Below, piece by piece: positions 1-5,779 of a stretch of DNA of 22,054 nt. The position numbers and the translations under genes were made by a program. Numbering within the stretch: the first letter of the stretch is position 1; each line of letters starts with the position of its first letter. Location of the stretch: positions 1 through 22,054 of IMG/VR virus record IMGVR_UViG_3300025326_000224. One strand, 5' to 3'. This DNA is from a virus. Under the pieces are notes generated by a model. It worked only from the letters and a program-made list of their open reading frames with translations, made no database searches and was not told where the DNA came from.

Positions 1-147
1 TCACTGGCCCTATCCCTGGCCATCGAGCGCGCCACCCGCGGAGAGGTGCGCCAGGGCCCGGCGGGCGGGCAGGCGCAGCATGATGTCACCGCCGCCGCAG
101 GCGGCCACCACAGGAGGATGAGATGCCGAACCGTAAACGTCCCATGA
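1..147 (+). CDS. C-terminal end of an unidentified protein (partial)
   Basis: The first reading frame is open from base 1 to a TGA at 145-147 and gives 48 residues beginning SLALSLAIERATRGEVRQ. Its codons end mostly in G or C like the real genes downstream, so it reads as the tail of a gene entering from the left. It would overlap the next start by 25 nt. A rival is the second frame, which stops at TGA 119-121 inside an AGGAGGATGAGATG junction exactly like the one ending the resolvase gene at 801-803, but that frame has poorer codon use. I do not recognise the family; the fragment is short and rich in Gly, Ala and Arg. Confidence 0.4.
   Translation, partial: SLALSLAIERATRGEVRQGPAGGQAQHDVTAAAGGHHRRMRCRTVNVP
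111..125 (+). repeat. 15-nt translation-start cassette, copy 1
   Basis: CAGGAGGATGAGATG occurs here and again, identically, at 793-807. It combines a perfect Shine-Dalgarno core (AGGAGG), a TGA and an ATG start. In both places it starts a gene on the + strand. Confidence 0.75.
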
Positions 148-311
148 GCGCAGCCGAGCAGGCCCTGCGCACCGAGCTCGGCGCCCTGAGGCGCATCGAG
201 CGGGCGCTGGAGGCGCTGGCGACCGCAGCTCAGCGCGTCCAGGTGCTGTCCCGGGCCCTCGAGGGCGTCCGAGAGCAGGCGGACTGGGAGTCCGAGGCGC
301 CGGACGCCTAG
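123..311 (+). CDS. small helical hypothetical protein
   Basis: A 62-residue protein with an excellent ribosome-binding site (AGGAGG at 112-117, 5 nt before the ATG). It is rich in Ala, Leu, Arg and Glu with heptad-like spacing from about residue 10 to 50, so it is probably one or two amphipathic helices able to form a coiled coil. There is no Cys, no signal peptide and no membrane segment. The stop TAG is followed directly by the ATG of the resolvase-like gene, so the two are likely co-translated. I do not recognise a family. The proximity to the resolvase hints at an accessory role in DNA metabolism, but that is only inference. Confidence 0.6.
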   Translation: MPNRKRPMSAAEQALRTELGALRRIERALEALATAAQRVQVLSRALEGVREQADWESEAPDA

Positions 312-803
312 ATGCTGATCCTTGGCATCGACCCTGGGCTCGGTGGCGGGCTCGCCGTCCTGCGCGGCGGCGAGCTCGTCCTCCTGGCCGACATGCCCAC
401 GATCTGGATCCAGCGCCCCAAGGGCCGCCGGCGCGAGTACCTCGTCGGCGAGCTGGTCGAGATGATGCACAGCGTCATCCTGATGCGAGAGCCGGGCGAG
501 GAGCTGCGCGCCATCGTCGAGAGGCAGCATGCTCGGCCAGGGCAGGGCGTCTCGAGCTGCTACTCGCTGGGGTACGGCACCGGCCTGGTGGCCGGCATCC
601 TGGCCACGCTGAGCATCCCGCTCGAGTGGGCGGAGCCGGCGGCGTGGAAGCGCGCCATGGGGCTGCCACGGGGCGCGGACAAGGGCGCGAGCATCGAGCT
701 GGCCTCGAGGCTGTTTCCGACCGCCGAGATCGGGCGCAAGGATGGGCGAGCCGAGGCGCTGCTGCTCGCTGAGTACGGGCGGCGGAGATCCGCAGGAGGA
801 TGA
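312..803 (+). CDS. RuvC-like Holliday junction resolvase
   Basis: A 163-residue RNase H-fold nuclease resembling RuvC and phage RuvC-like endonucleases, which cut four-way or branched DNA in recombination and before packaging. The first beta strand carries LGIDPG with Asp7. A second acidic residue, Glu70, lies in a VERQHARPGQG segment, which is the usual position of the RuvC second catalytic acid. The C-terminal helix has KDGRAEALLLAEYG with Asp144 and Glu148, matching the final acidic pair of the family. The length agrees with RuvC proteins (about 160-175). The ATG follows the previous TAG without a gap. The gene ends in the AGGAGGATGAGATG junction that starts the methyltransferase. Family assignment is good; the substrate is inferred. 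Confidence 0.82.
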   Translation: MLILGIDPGLGGGLAVLRGGELVLLADMPTIWIQRPKGRRREYLVGELVEMMHSVILMREPGEELRAIVERQHARPGQGVSSCYSLGYGTGLVAGILATLSIPLEWAEPAAWKRAMGLPRGADKGASIELASRLFPTAEIGRKDGRAEALLLAEYGRRRSAGG

Positions 804-807
804 GATG
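793..807 (+). repeat. 15-nt translation-start cassette, copy 2
   Basis: Identical to 111-125. It supplies the last codons and TGA of the resolvase gene and the Shine-Dalgarno sequence and ATG (805) of the methyltransferase. A degenerate relative, CAGAAGGATGACACGATG, sits at 3290-3307 before the small Cys/His protein. Confidence 0.75.
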
Positions 808-1683
808 ATACGTTGCCTGACTGATGCGCATGGCGAATCATTCGCGTGCTACGCAGGTGATTGCGTCGACGTGCTCGCGCAGCTCCCAGAGAGTAGCGTC
901 GGGTTCAGCATTTACTCGCCGCCGTTCGGCAATCTCTTTGTCTACTCAGACCAGGCCGCAGACATGGGTAACTCCACCGATGAGGAATTCGCGGAGCACT
1001 ACGGCTACGCGGTGCGCGAGCTCTACCGCGTCACGCAGCCAGGCCGCATCTCCGCGGTGCACTGCTCCGACCTGCCGCTCACGAAGTGGCGGGACGGCTC
1101 GGTCGGGATCAAGGATTTCTCCGGCCAGATCATTGACCTGCACGAGCAGGCTGGCTGGATCCTGCACTCGCGCCGAACCATATGGCGCTGCCCAGTCGTC
1201 GAGATGACGCGCACGAAGCACGTCGGACTGCTATACAAGCAGCTCCGGAAGGACTCGGCGAAGTCGCGCGGCGGCATGCCGGACTACCTGCTCACGTTCG
1301 TGAAGCCGGGCGAGAACGCGCAGCCGATCACGCACACTCCTGAGGAATTCCCGCTTGACCAGTGGCAGGAGTGGGCGTCTCCGGTCTGGATGACTGTCAA
1401 TCAGTCGAATGTGCTCAATGTCAAGCTGGCCCGAGAAGGCGCCGACGAGCGCCACCTCTGCCCTCTGCAGCTTGACGTGATCGATCGGGCCCTGGTGCTG
1501 TGGAGCAATCCTGGAGACATCGTGCTCTCGCCATTCATGGGGATCGGGAGCGAGGGCTACTGCGCGCTCAAGCGCGGTCGCCGGTTCATCGGGATCGAGT
1601 TGAAGGAGAGTTACTTTCGCCAAGCTGTCGAGTATCTCCGCACGCTCGAGAGCCAGCCGGATCTCTTCGGCGCCATGGCATGA
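805..1683 (+). CDS. DNA methyltransferase, beta class (N6-adenine or N4-cytosine)
   Basis: A 292-residue N6/N4 amino-methyltransferase. The catalytic motif IV is SPPF at residues 38-41, and the AdoMet-binding motif I (LSPFMGIGS, about 241-249) lies near the C terminus with FIGIEL (261-266) after it. Catalytic motif first and AdoMet motif last defines the beta class. HLCPLQL at 217-223 is typical of the family. SPPF/SPPY motifs occur in both N4-cytosine and N6-adenine enzymes, so the modified base is uncertain. The start at 805 is chosen for the strong AGGAGG; an in-frame ATG at 742 lies inside the resolvase gene. The C terminus contains QPDLF (284-288), resembling a beta sliding-clamp binding peptide. 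The stop overlaps the helicase start (ATGA), implying coupled expression with it. Confidence 0.88.
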   Translation: MIRCLTDAHGESFACYAGDCVDVLAQLPESSVGFSIYSPPFGNLFVYSDQAADMGNSTDEEFAEHYGYAVRELYRVTQPGRISAVHCSDLPLTKWRDGSVGIKDFSGQIIDLHEQAGWILHSRRTIWRCPVVEMTRTKHVGLLYKQLRKDSAKSRGGMPDYLLTFVKPGENAQPITHTPEEFPLDQWQEWASPVWMTVNQSNVLNVKLAREGADERHLCPLQLDVIDRALVLWSNPGDIVLSPFMGIGSEGYCALKRGRRFIGIELKESYFRQAVEYLRTLESQPDLFGAMA

Positions 1684-3062
1684 GCTATCTCGAATTCATC
1701 CGCTCCAAGGAACTGCGCGCGAGCGCACGTGGTATCGAGCACGTTCCGCCGCTCGCTTCGCATCTGTTCCCATTCCAGGCTCACTGCGTCGACTTCTTGC
1801 TGCGCTCTGGCTCTGGCGGGCTCTTCCTCGACACCGGGCTCGGCAAGACAGCGTGCGAATTGGAGTGGTGTAAGCACGCAGCTGCAGAGACGAACGGCCG
1901 CGCGCTGATCCTGACTCCGCTCGCGGTCGCGCGGCAGATCGAGGCCGAGGGTCGACGCTGGGGCTATGAGATCCACGTGATCCGAGAGCAGGCGGATGCG
2001 AAGGACGGGATCAGCGTCTGCAACTACGATCGGCTCGATCTGCTTGACCCGCAGGCGTTCGGCGCAGTCGCGCTCGATGAGTCGAGCATCCTGAAAAACT
2101 TCTCCGGGAAGACTTCGCGCGCGCTGATCGAGGCATTCGACGGCCATCGCTTCAGGCTCTCTGCTACCGCTACGCCGGCGCCAAATGATCACATGGAGCT
2201 CGGGCAGCACGCAGACTTTTGTGGGGTCATGTCTTCGAGCGAGATGCTCTCTAGATTCTTCATCAATGACACCTCGCAAGCATCGCAGCACTGGCGCTTG
2301 AAGAAGCATGCAGTCGTTCCATTCTGGGATTGGATGGCATCATGGTGCAGGATGGCTGCGATGCCATCAGATCTCGGTGACTCCGACGAGCGATTTGTGC
2401 TCCCACCGCTCAACGTCAAACGCCATCGGACTGGGACCACGGCGAAGCCGATCGAAGGTGAACTGTTCGCCTCGGAGATCGTCTCTGCGACGTCGATGCA
2501 CGCGATCAAGCGGCAGACCGCCGAGGCACGCGCACGACTTGCTGCGGATCTCGTGCGCGCGGAGCCGGTGGAGACCTGGGTGCTCTGGGTCGATACCGAC
2601 TATGAGGCTGACGCGGTCTGTGAAGCTCTGAGCGGCATCGATGGCGTGGCCGAGGTGCGCGGCTCATTCTCGATCGAGCGTAAGGAACATGCGATTGAAG
2701 GATTCAGCACGGGAGAGATCCGCGTATTGGTTACAAAGAGCAGTGTGACTGGATTCGGGCTCAACTGGCAGCACTGCGCGCGCACGATCTTCGTCGGTCG
2801 AAGCTTTTCGTACGAATCCTGGTATCAGGCGATCCGCAGGCTCTGGCGCTTCGGGCAGCTGCGGCCAGTGGAATGCCATCTCGTCGTCGCAGAAGGCGAT
2901 GAGATGATCGGCCGCGTGATCGACCGCAAGAGCGGCGAGCACGAGTCAATGAAGCGCGCGATGGCTGACGCGATGCGCCGATCGCAAGGACGCGGATCCG
3001 CTGTGCGCGTACCGTACAACCCGACGCATCAAGGGAGGTTGCCGAGATGGATGGCGTACTGA
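1680..3062 (+). CDS. SNF2-family (superfamily 2) DNA helicase/translocase
   Basis: A 460-residue superfamily 2 ATPase. Motifs in order: a Q-like motif FPFQAHC (Gln33), Walker A DTGLGKT (51-57), Walker B variant LDESS (132-136), motif III SATATP (161-166), a second RecA-like domain from about residue 295, motif V SVTGFGLNW (355-363) and motif VI QAIRRLWRFGQ (383-393) with arginine fingers. The DESS box and the RRxxRxGQ ending are SNF2-like. No nuclease domain is visible. It overlaps the methyltransferase by 4 nt, an arrangement seen in other phages, so the two probably act on the same DNA, for example in replication or modification. An in-frame ATG at 1500 lies inside the methyltransferase and was rejected. 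The 3' end overlaps the MazG-like gene by 16 nt. Confidence 0.85.
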   Translation: MSYLEFIRSKELRASARGIEHVPPLASHLFPFQAHCVDFLLRSGSGGLFLDTGLGKTACELEWCKHAAAETNGRALILTPLAVARQIEAEGRRWGYEIHVIREQADAKDGISVCNYDRLDLLDPQAFGAVALDESSILKNFSGKTSRALIEAFDGHRFRLSATATPAPNDHMELGQHADFCGVMSSSEMLSRFFINDTSQASQHWRLKKHAVVPFWDWMASWCRMAAMPSDLGDSDERFVLPPLNVKRHRTGTTAKPIEGELFASEIVSATSMHAIKRQTAEARARLAADLVRAEPVETWVLWVDTDYEADAVCEALSGIDGVAEVRGSFSIERKEHAIEGFSTGEIRVLVTKSSVTGFGLNWQHCARTIFVGRSFSYESWYQAIRRLWRFGQLRPVECHLVVAEGDEMIGRVIDRKSGEHESMKRAMADAMRRSQGRGSAVRVPYNPTHQGRLPRWMAY

Positions 3063-3301
3063 AAGAGATCGCGGACGAGGCGCTCGTCGCCGAGCGGCGC
3101 TACGGACAGCCCATGTCTACGCACGAGAGCTACGGCGTGCTCGCGGAAGAGATGGCAGAGCTGCTCGACGCGATCCGCGCAAATGCGCTTGAGTCGGTGC
3201 GCAACGAGGCGATCCAGATCGCGGCTGTTGCCGCGCGGCTTGCGCTTGCATGCCGTGGACGAATTGATTTCGCGCGGCGCTCGGGCGCCACAGAAGGATG
3301 A
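3047..3301 (+). CDS. MazG-like nucleotide pyrophosphohydrolase
   Basis: An 84-residue all-alpha protein of the MazG/phosphoribosyl-ATP pyrophosphohydrolase-like group, which hydrolyses NTPs or dNTPs to monophosphates and PPi. The metal-binding signature is visible: the EExxE box at residues 34-38 (LAEEMAELL) and the second helix NEAIQIAAVAARLA from residue 53, in which small phage members often have Gln where larger MazGs have Asp. The size fits single-domain phage members. The start has AAGGGAGG at 3031-3038, about 8 nt upstream, inside the end of the helicase gene. A likely role is nucleotide-pool cleansing or lowering of host alarmones during infection; the substrate is inferred. Confidence 0.78.
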   Translation: MDGVLKEIADEALVAERRYGQPMSTHESYGVLAEEMAELLDAIRANALESVRNEAIQIAAVAARLALACRGRIDFARRSGATEG

Positions 3302-3305
3302 CACG

Positions 3306-3512
3306 ATGAGCATGATGGGATGCCGCTACTGCGGCGAGTTCCCTGAGAAACACTCGAGCCGGTGCCGCAGCGCCGTCTTCCGCGGCGGGCGCATCTGGCG
3401 GTGCCTGCGCAATCGTGGGCACAGCCGCGGCTGCAGGTACGCGGATGATGCACCGCGCGAGCGCGGACGGGCGCGGGCGGAAACGTTGACAGCGCCGGCC
3501 GTGCGGCCGTAG
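3306..3512 (+). CDS. small Cys/His-rich putative zinc-binding protein
   Basis: A 68-residue basic protein starting 4 nt after the MazG-like gene, with AAGGATG upstream. Cys6, Cys9, His16 and Cys20 form a C-x2-C-x6-H-x3-C pattern like a CCHC zinc knuckle or short zinc finger. Cys33, His39 and Cys43 may be a second, less regular site. The remaining tail is rich in Arg and Ala and could bind nucleic acid. The gene's final codons overlap the putative -35 and -10 elements of the promoter at 3486-3515. The start at 3306 was preferred over an earlier in-frame ATG at 3183, which lies inside the MazG-like gene. Specific function unknown. Confidence 0.55.
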   Translation: MSMMGCRYCGEFPEKHSSRCRSAVFRGGRIWRCLRNRGHSRGCRYADDAPRERGRARAETLTAPAVRP

Positions 3513-3515
3513 GGT
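3486..3515 (+). promoter_or_regulatory. putative sigma-70-type promoter for the replication gene
   Basis: A perfect TTGACA at 3486-3491 is followed after 18 nt by TAGGGT at 3510-3515, a TAnnnT -10 of the type common in high-GC bacteria. It lies at the very end of the Cys/His protein gene and points to the replication gene 100 nt downstream. The spacer is very GC-rich. Confidence 0.55.
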
Positions 3516-3520
3516 GAGCA

Positions 3521-3615
3521 CCGGGGCACCGGTCCTGCAGACCGGGGGCTGCTGTACGCTTCTCTCCAGCGGCCCACGCCCCGGTCTCCTCCGGGGGAAG
3601 CGAGAGGAGAGAAGC
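3521..3615 (+). promoter_or_regulatory. structured 5' leader that buries the ribosome-binding site
   Basis: The roughly 95 nt between the promoter and the ATG at 3616 hold three nested or adjacent perfect helices. Hairpin A is CCGGTC (3529-3534) with GACCGG (3540-3545) and loop CTGCA. Helix B is a 10-bp pairing of GCTTCTCTCC (3558-3567) with GGAGAGAAGC (3606-3615), which contains the Shine-Dalgarno sequence of the next gene. Inside helix B, hairpin C is CCCCGG (3579-3584) with CCGGGG (3591-3596) around loop TCTCCT, itself complementary to the AGGAGA at 3605-3610. An alternative pairing, CCGGGGC (3521-3527) with GCCCCGG (3578-3584), would break hairpin C. This looks like a translational switch. 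Confidence 0.55.
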
Positions 3616-4491
3616 ATGCCGCGGAATCAGGCGCCGCACTTCAAGGTGCGATTCTCGGCGCAGAACCACTCCAAGCTCCGCGGCCTCTGGGATGATGACG
3701 CGCTACTGGCGATGTGGGTCAGAGCTGGCGTGCTGGCCATGGAGCGCTACGCCGACCGCACAGGCGACACCTGCCAATTGAGCCAGCGCGACCTGCTCCG
3801 GATTGCAGCCACCGAGCCCTTCGCGAATGCTCTCCGCAAGCTCCTCCGGCTGGTCGCTGCGACGCCGCTGCGAATCCGCTGCGGCTGCGCTGCGAAGGCG
3901 CTGGGAGAGCGCTGCGAGTGCGCTGGCTATTCGCTGACATTCCCTAACCTCGCGGAAAAGCAGTTCCCTCGCCGATCAGACGGCACCGTTAGGGAGGGCT
4001 CCGCCTCCGCCTCCGCCTCCGCCTCCGCCTCCAATACATCAGACCCCCATATAGGCCCCCACGAAACCGAGGCTCGACGCGCCCCCGGAGCCGCGCCTGA
4101 CGGCGCTCTCGCTGCCCGGGCCCGAGGGCCGAAGCCCCGGAAGCCGGACCCACGCATCGCCTCGGCCTGGACCGCGATGACCGAGGCCTTCACCGCCTGC
4201 GGCCGGGACCCGGCGCTCTGGCGCCTGACGCCAGCCCGGCAACGCGCGATCTCCGCGCGCCTCGCCGAGGGCTACGAGCCGGCGGACCTAGCCCTCGCCG
4301 TCCGCGGCTACCGCGCCATGCACGCCAGCAGATCGAGCAACGGCGACTTCGATCCCGAAGCCTACTTCGCGCCGGACACGATCCTCCGCCCCACGAAATT
4401 CGCCAGCTACGTCGAGGCTGCACGTCGCAGCGCTGCGCAGCAGGCGCCCAGGCGGGATCCAGATGCACCTCTCCCGCGGATGTACACGTGA
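3616..4491 (+). CDS. replication initiator / replisome-organizer-like protein
   Basis: A 291-residue two-part protein. The N-terminal 115 residues look like a winged-helix DNA-binding domain (LSQRDLLRIA near 55-64) with a CxC...CxC cluster (Cys89, 91, 100, 102) that may bind zinc. A disordered linker follows, containing a Ser-Ala repeat at about 129-139 and many Pro/Arg. The C-terminal part (about 180-270) has ARQRAISARLAEGY and PDTILRPTKFASYVEAA; a 'peTLFRPsKF..YL' ending is typical of phage replication proteins that load helicase. The start at 3616 has AGGAGAG at 3605-3611; the open frame continues upstream into the leader but lacks another good start there. The stop overlaps the next ATG (TGATG). 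Domain calls come from motif reading only. Confidence 0.65.
   Translation: MPRNQAPHFKVRFSAQNHSKLRGLWDDDALLAMWVRAGVLAMERYADRTGDTCQLSQRDLLRIAATEPFANALRKLLRLVAATPLRIRCGCAAKALGERCECAGYSLTFPNLAEKQFPRRSDGTVREGSASASASASASNTSDPHIGPHETEARRAPGAAPDGALAARARGPKPRKPDPRIASAWTAMTEAFTACGRDPALWRLTPARQRAISARLAEGYEPADLALAVRGYRAMHASRSSNGDFDPEAYFAPDTILRPTKFASYVEAARRSAAQQAPRRDPDAPLPRMYT
3998..4032 (+). repeat. hexanucleotide tandem repeat (GCCTCC)n
   Basis: Five uninterrupted GCCTCC units preceded by a degenerate GCTCC, coding for alternating Ser-Ala in the linker of the replication protein. Each unit adds two residues without changing frame, so copy-number slippage would alter only linker length. Confidence 0.9.
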
Positions 4492-5099
4492 TGAAAGCAG
4501 AAATCGACGACTTCCTGGGGAAACACGCAGCGCAACTCATGGCCGAAATCGCCGGGCTCGGGCCAAAGGAATGCCACGGCCGCATCGCTCAGATCGAGGC
4601 CCTGGAGCTCCTCACGCAGCCACTACGCGCGCACCCGTACCCGGCCGTTGCATGCCGCGAGCGCGATCGCCTCGCCGCCATGAGCCAGGACCGCCGCCGC
4701 AAAGCCCTCGAGGCCGGCGAGGACAAGGCCGTCGGCGAGCGCGTCGATCGCCAGCTGCTCTACGTGGGCCGCAAGGAGTTCGGCGCCTGGTACGCGCTCG
4801 TCCGCGAGGACCTCGAGCTCCTGGCCGATACCGCACGGCAGATCGGCCCGCAGACCCAGACCGGACAGCAGCTGGCTAGGGAGCTCGAGCGCCTGGCCAG
4901 CGCCTACGCCTCCATGCCAGCGCTCTGGCCACGCGATCGCGAGTTGCCGGACCGGACGCCGGCCACGACCCCCGTGAGCTATCAGCGCCTAGCCCGCCAC
5001 TGGCTCAGCGAGCTGAGGCTGGCCGATCCGCCGCCCCAAGACGACCCAGCCGAGCAATTCGGCGGCCCCCGCCAACGCAACGAGTGGTGGGATGCGTAA
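4491..5099 (+). CDS. hypothetical protein, 202 aa
   Basis: The ATG overlaps the TGA of the replication gene by one base (TGATG), so translation is probably coupled; a GTG one codon earlier is an alternative. The protein is mostly predicted helix, with a charged, Ala/Leu-rich body (about 1-150) that includes the aromatic segment KEFGAWYALVRED, and a Pro-rich tail (about 155-190) ending in RNEWWDA. Cys29 and Cys56 are the only cysteines. There are no membrane segments. I recognise no family. Its position after the replication initiator suggests a helicase-loader or replication accessory role, but nothing in the sequence proves that. The stop TAA overlaps a further ATG at 5099. Confidence 0.7.
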   Translation: MKAEIDDFLGKHAAQLMAEIAGLGPKECHGRIAQIEALELLTQPLRAHPYPAVACRERDRLAAMSQDRRRKALEAGEDKAVGERVDRQLLYVGRKEFGAWYALVREDLELLADTARQIGPQTQTGQQLARELERLASAYASMPALWPRDRELPDRTPATTPVSYQRLARHWLSELRLADPPPQDDPAEQFGGPRQRNEWWDA

Positions 5100-5155
5100 T
5101 GGGCCACAGAACGCGCAAGGATGCCCCAGGAGCGCGCAAAACGAGGAGACCTGAC

Positions 5156-5278
5156 GTGGATACCAACCAGAGCGAGAACCGCGATACAGCCGCCCCCGAA
5201 CGTGACCCGATCCTGAGGTGCGGTGATGCGGCCGAGCGTGGCGTCGCGCAAGCACTAGATATCGTGCTATTGCAGTAA
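5156..5278 (+). CDS. very small hypothetical protein
   Basis: A 40-residue ORF starting at GTG 5156 with a strong GAGGAG (5143-5148) 7 nt upstream. The same frame can also start at ATG 5099, which overlaps the previous stop as TAATG and would give 59 residues. The short version begins MDTNQSENRD and ends ALDIVLLQ; the last codons lie in the first copy of the palindromic repeat (5251-5268). It is acidic and polar with one Cys and no recognised domain. It may be a small regulatory protein or not a gene at all. Confidence 0.4.
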   Translation: MDTNQSENRDTAAPERDPILRCGDAAERGVAQALDIVLLQ

Positions 5279-5304
5279 ATGAGGCACTAGATATAGAGTG
5301 CCTC
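5251..5304 (+). promoter_or_regulatory. paired palindromic operator-like repeat at the small terminase start
   Basis: Two copies of GCACTAGATAT lie at 5252-5262 and 5284-5294. Each is the core of an inverted repeat: AGCAC-N8-GTGCT at 5251-5268, and a perfect 8-bp arm pair GAGGCACT (5281-5288) / AGTGCCTC (5297-5304) around an 8-nt centre. The two dyad centres are 33 bp apart, about three DNA turns. The second contains a possible -10 (TATAGA, 5292-5297; weak -35 TTGCAG at 5270-5275) and the GTG start of the next gene (5298-5300). It could be a dimer-binding operator, an RNA hairpin that hides the start codon, or a terminase recognition site. Confidence 0.5.
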
Positions 5305-5594
5305 TGGTGTCCACGGATCCAGCGCAGAAGCCCAAGCGCAAGCCGCCAGCCGCAGGCAGAGGGCGCAAAAAGGGCTCCAAGAACAAGGTTTCGCGCGACC
5401 TGAAAGAGATGATCTGGGGCGCGCTGGATCAGGCTGGCGGGCAGCAATACCTGCTAGAGCAGGCAGAGAAGAAGCCTGAGGCATTCCTGTCGCTCGTCGC
5501 GAAGACGATGCCGAAGGTGCAAGAGCACAGTGGCGAGACCACGGTGCGCGTGGTCGTGGTGACTGGAATCCCGTTGAAGGACGGGAACTTGTGA
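5298..5594 (+). CDS. putative terminase small subunit
   Basis: A 98-residue protein immediately upstream of the packaging ATPase region. It starts with a Lys/Arg/Pro/Gly-rich arm containing GRGRKKGSKNKVSRDLKEM, then a helical segment (IWGALDQAGGQQYLLEQAEKK) and a C-terminal beta-like stretch (TVRVVVVTGIP). This arm-plus-helix layout is often seen in short phage proteins encoded just before terL and assigned as small terminases, which recognise phage DNA for packaging. The start is GTG 5298, three codons before GTG 5307; neither has a good Shine-Dalgarno, and the first lies in the stem of an inverted repeat. An in-frame TGA at 5280 rules out a longer version. The assignment rests on position and general pattern. 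Confidence 0.6.
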   Translation: MPLVSTDPAQKPKRKPPAAGRGRKKGSKNKVSRDLKEMIWGALDQAGGQQYLLEQAEKKPEAFLSLVAKTMPKVQEHSGETTVRVVVVTGIPLKDGNL

Positions 5595-5779
5595 GCGCGC
5601 CAACGTCTCCGCGCGAGCGCGTCGTGGTGGCCAACGTCGCGATCTCAGCTGCACGCGCGAGGCTACCAGACCTGTCAAGCGCGATTTCCGGCTGTTTCGT
5701 GGTGAATCGCGGCGATTTGCGGCGATTACCGGCTGATTGCGCGAAAGATCGTAGAAATCCGATACGGTGCAGCGCATGA
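5591..5779 (+). CDS. doubtful 62-aa ORF between the terminase genes
   Basis: An ORF from GTG 5591, overlapping the small terminase stop (GTGA), to TGA 5779, overlapping the large terminase ATG. Both junctions look like translational coupling, which supports a real gene. Against it, the second half is less GC-biased at third positions and coincides with repeated GCGATT motifs, and the product shows no recognisable domain. It may simply be an open stretch over a DNA site. If it is not a gene, 5595-5775 is a 181-nt intergenic region holding the repeats. Confidence 0.3.
   Translation: MSAPTSPRERVVVANVAISAARARLPDLSSAISGCFVVNRGDLRRLPADCAKDRRNPIRCSA
5681..5738 (+). repeat. iteron-like GCGATT cluster between terminase genes
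   Basis: GCGATTTCCGGCTGTTT (5681-5697) and GCGATTACCGGCTGATT (5722-5738) match at 15 of 17 positions. Between them is a perfect inverted repeat AATCGC-G-GCGATT (5705-5717). Together there are three forward and one reverse GCGATT in 58 bp. Such clusters bind proteins in replication origins and pac sites; this one sits just before terL. Confidence 0.55.

Noticed and set aside
742-804. Upstream ATG extending the methyltransferase by 21 residues
   Set aside because: It lies inside the resolvase gene; the ATG at 805 has a perfect AGGAGG and gives the expected N terminus.
1500-1679. Upstream ATG extending the helicase by 60 residues
   Set aside because: The extension is an Arg-rich out-of-frame reading of the methyltransferase; the ATGA overlap at 1680 is the normal start.
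805-3062. DISARM or type III restriction system
   Set aside because: Only a methyltransferase and a SNF2-type helicase are present; there is no nuclease, DrmB-like or DUF1998 component, and the genes sit inside a phage replication module.
3514-3615. Open frame extending the replication protein upstream through the leader
   Set aside because: The extension covers the promoter -10 and the folded leader, has no ribosome-binding site, and reads as unlikely protein.
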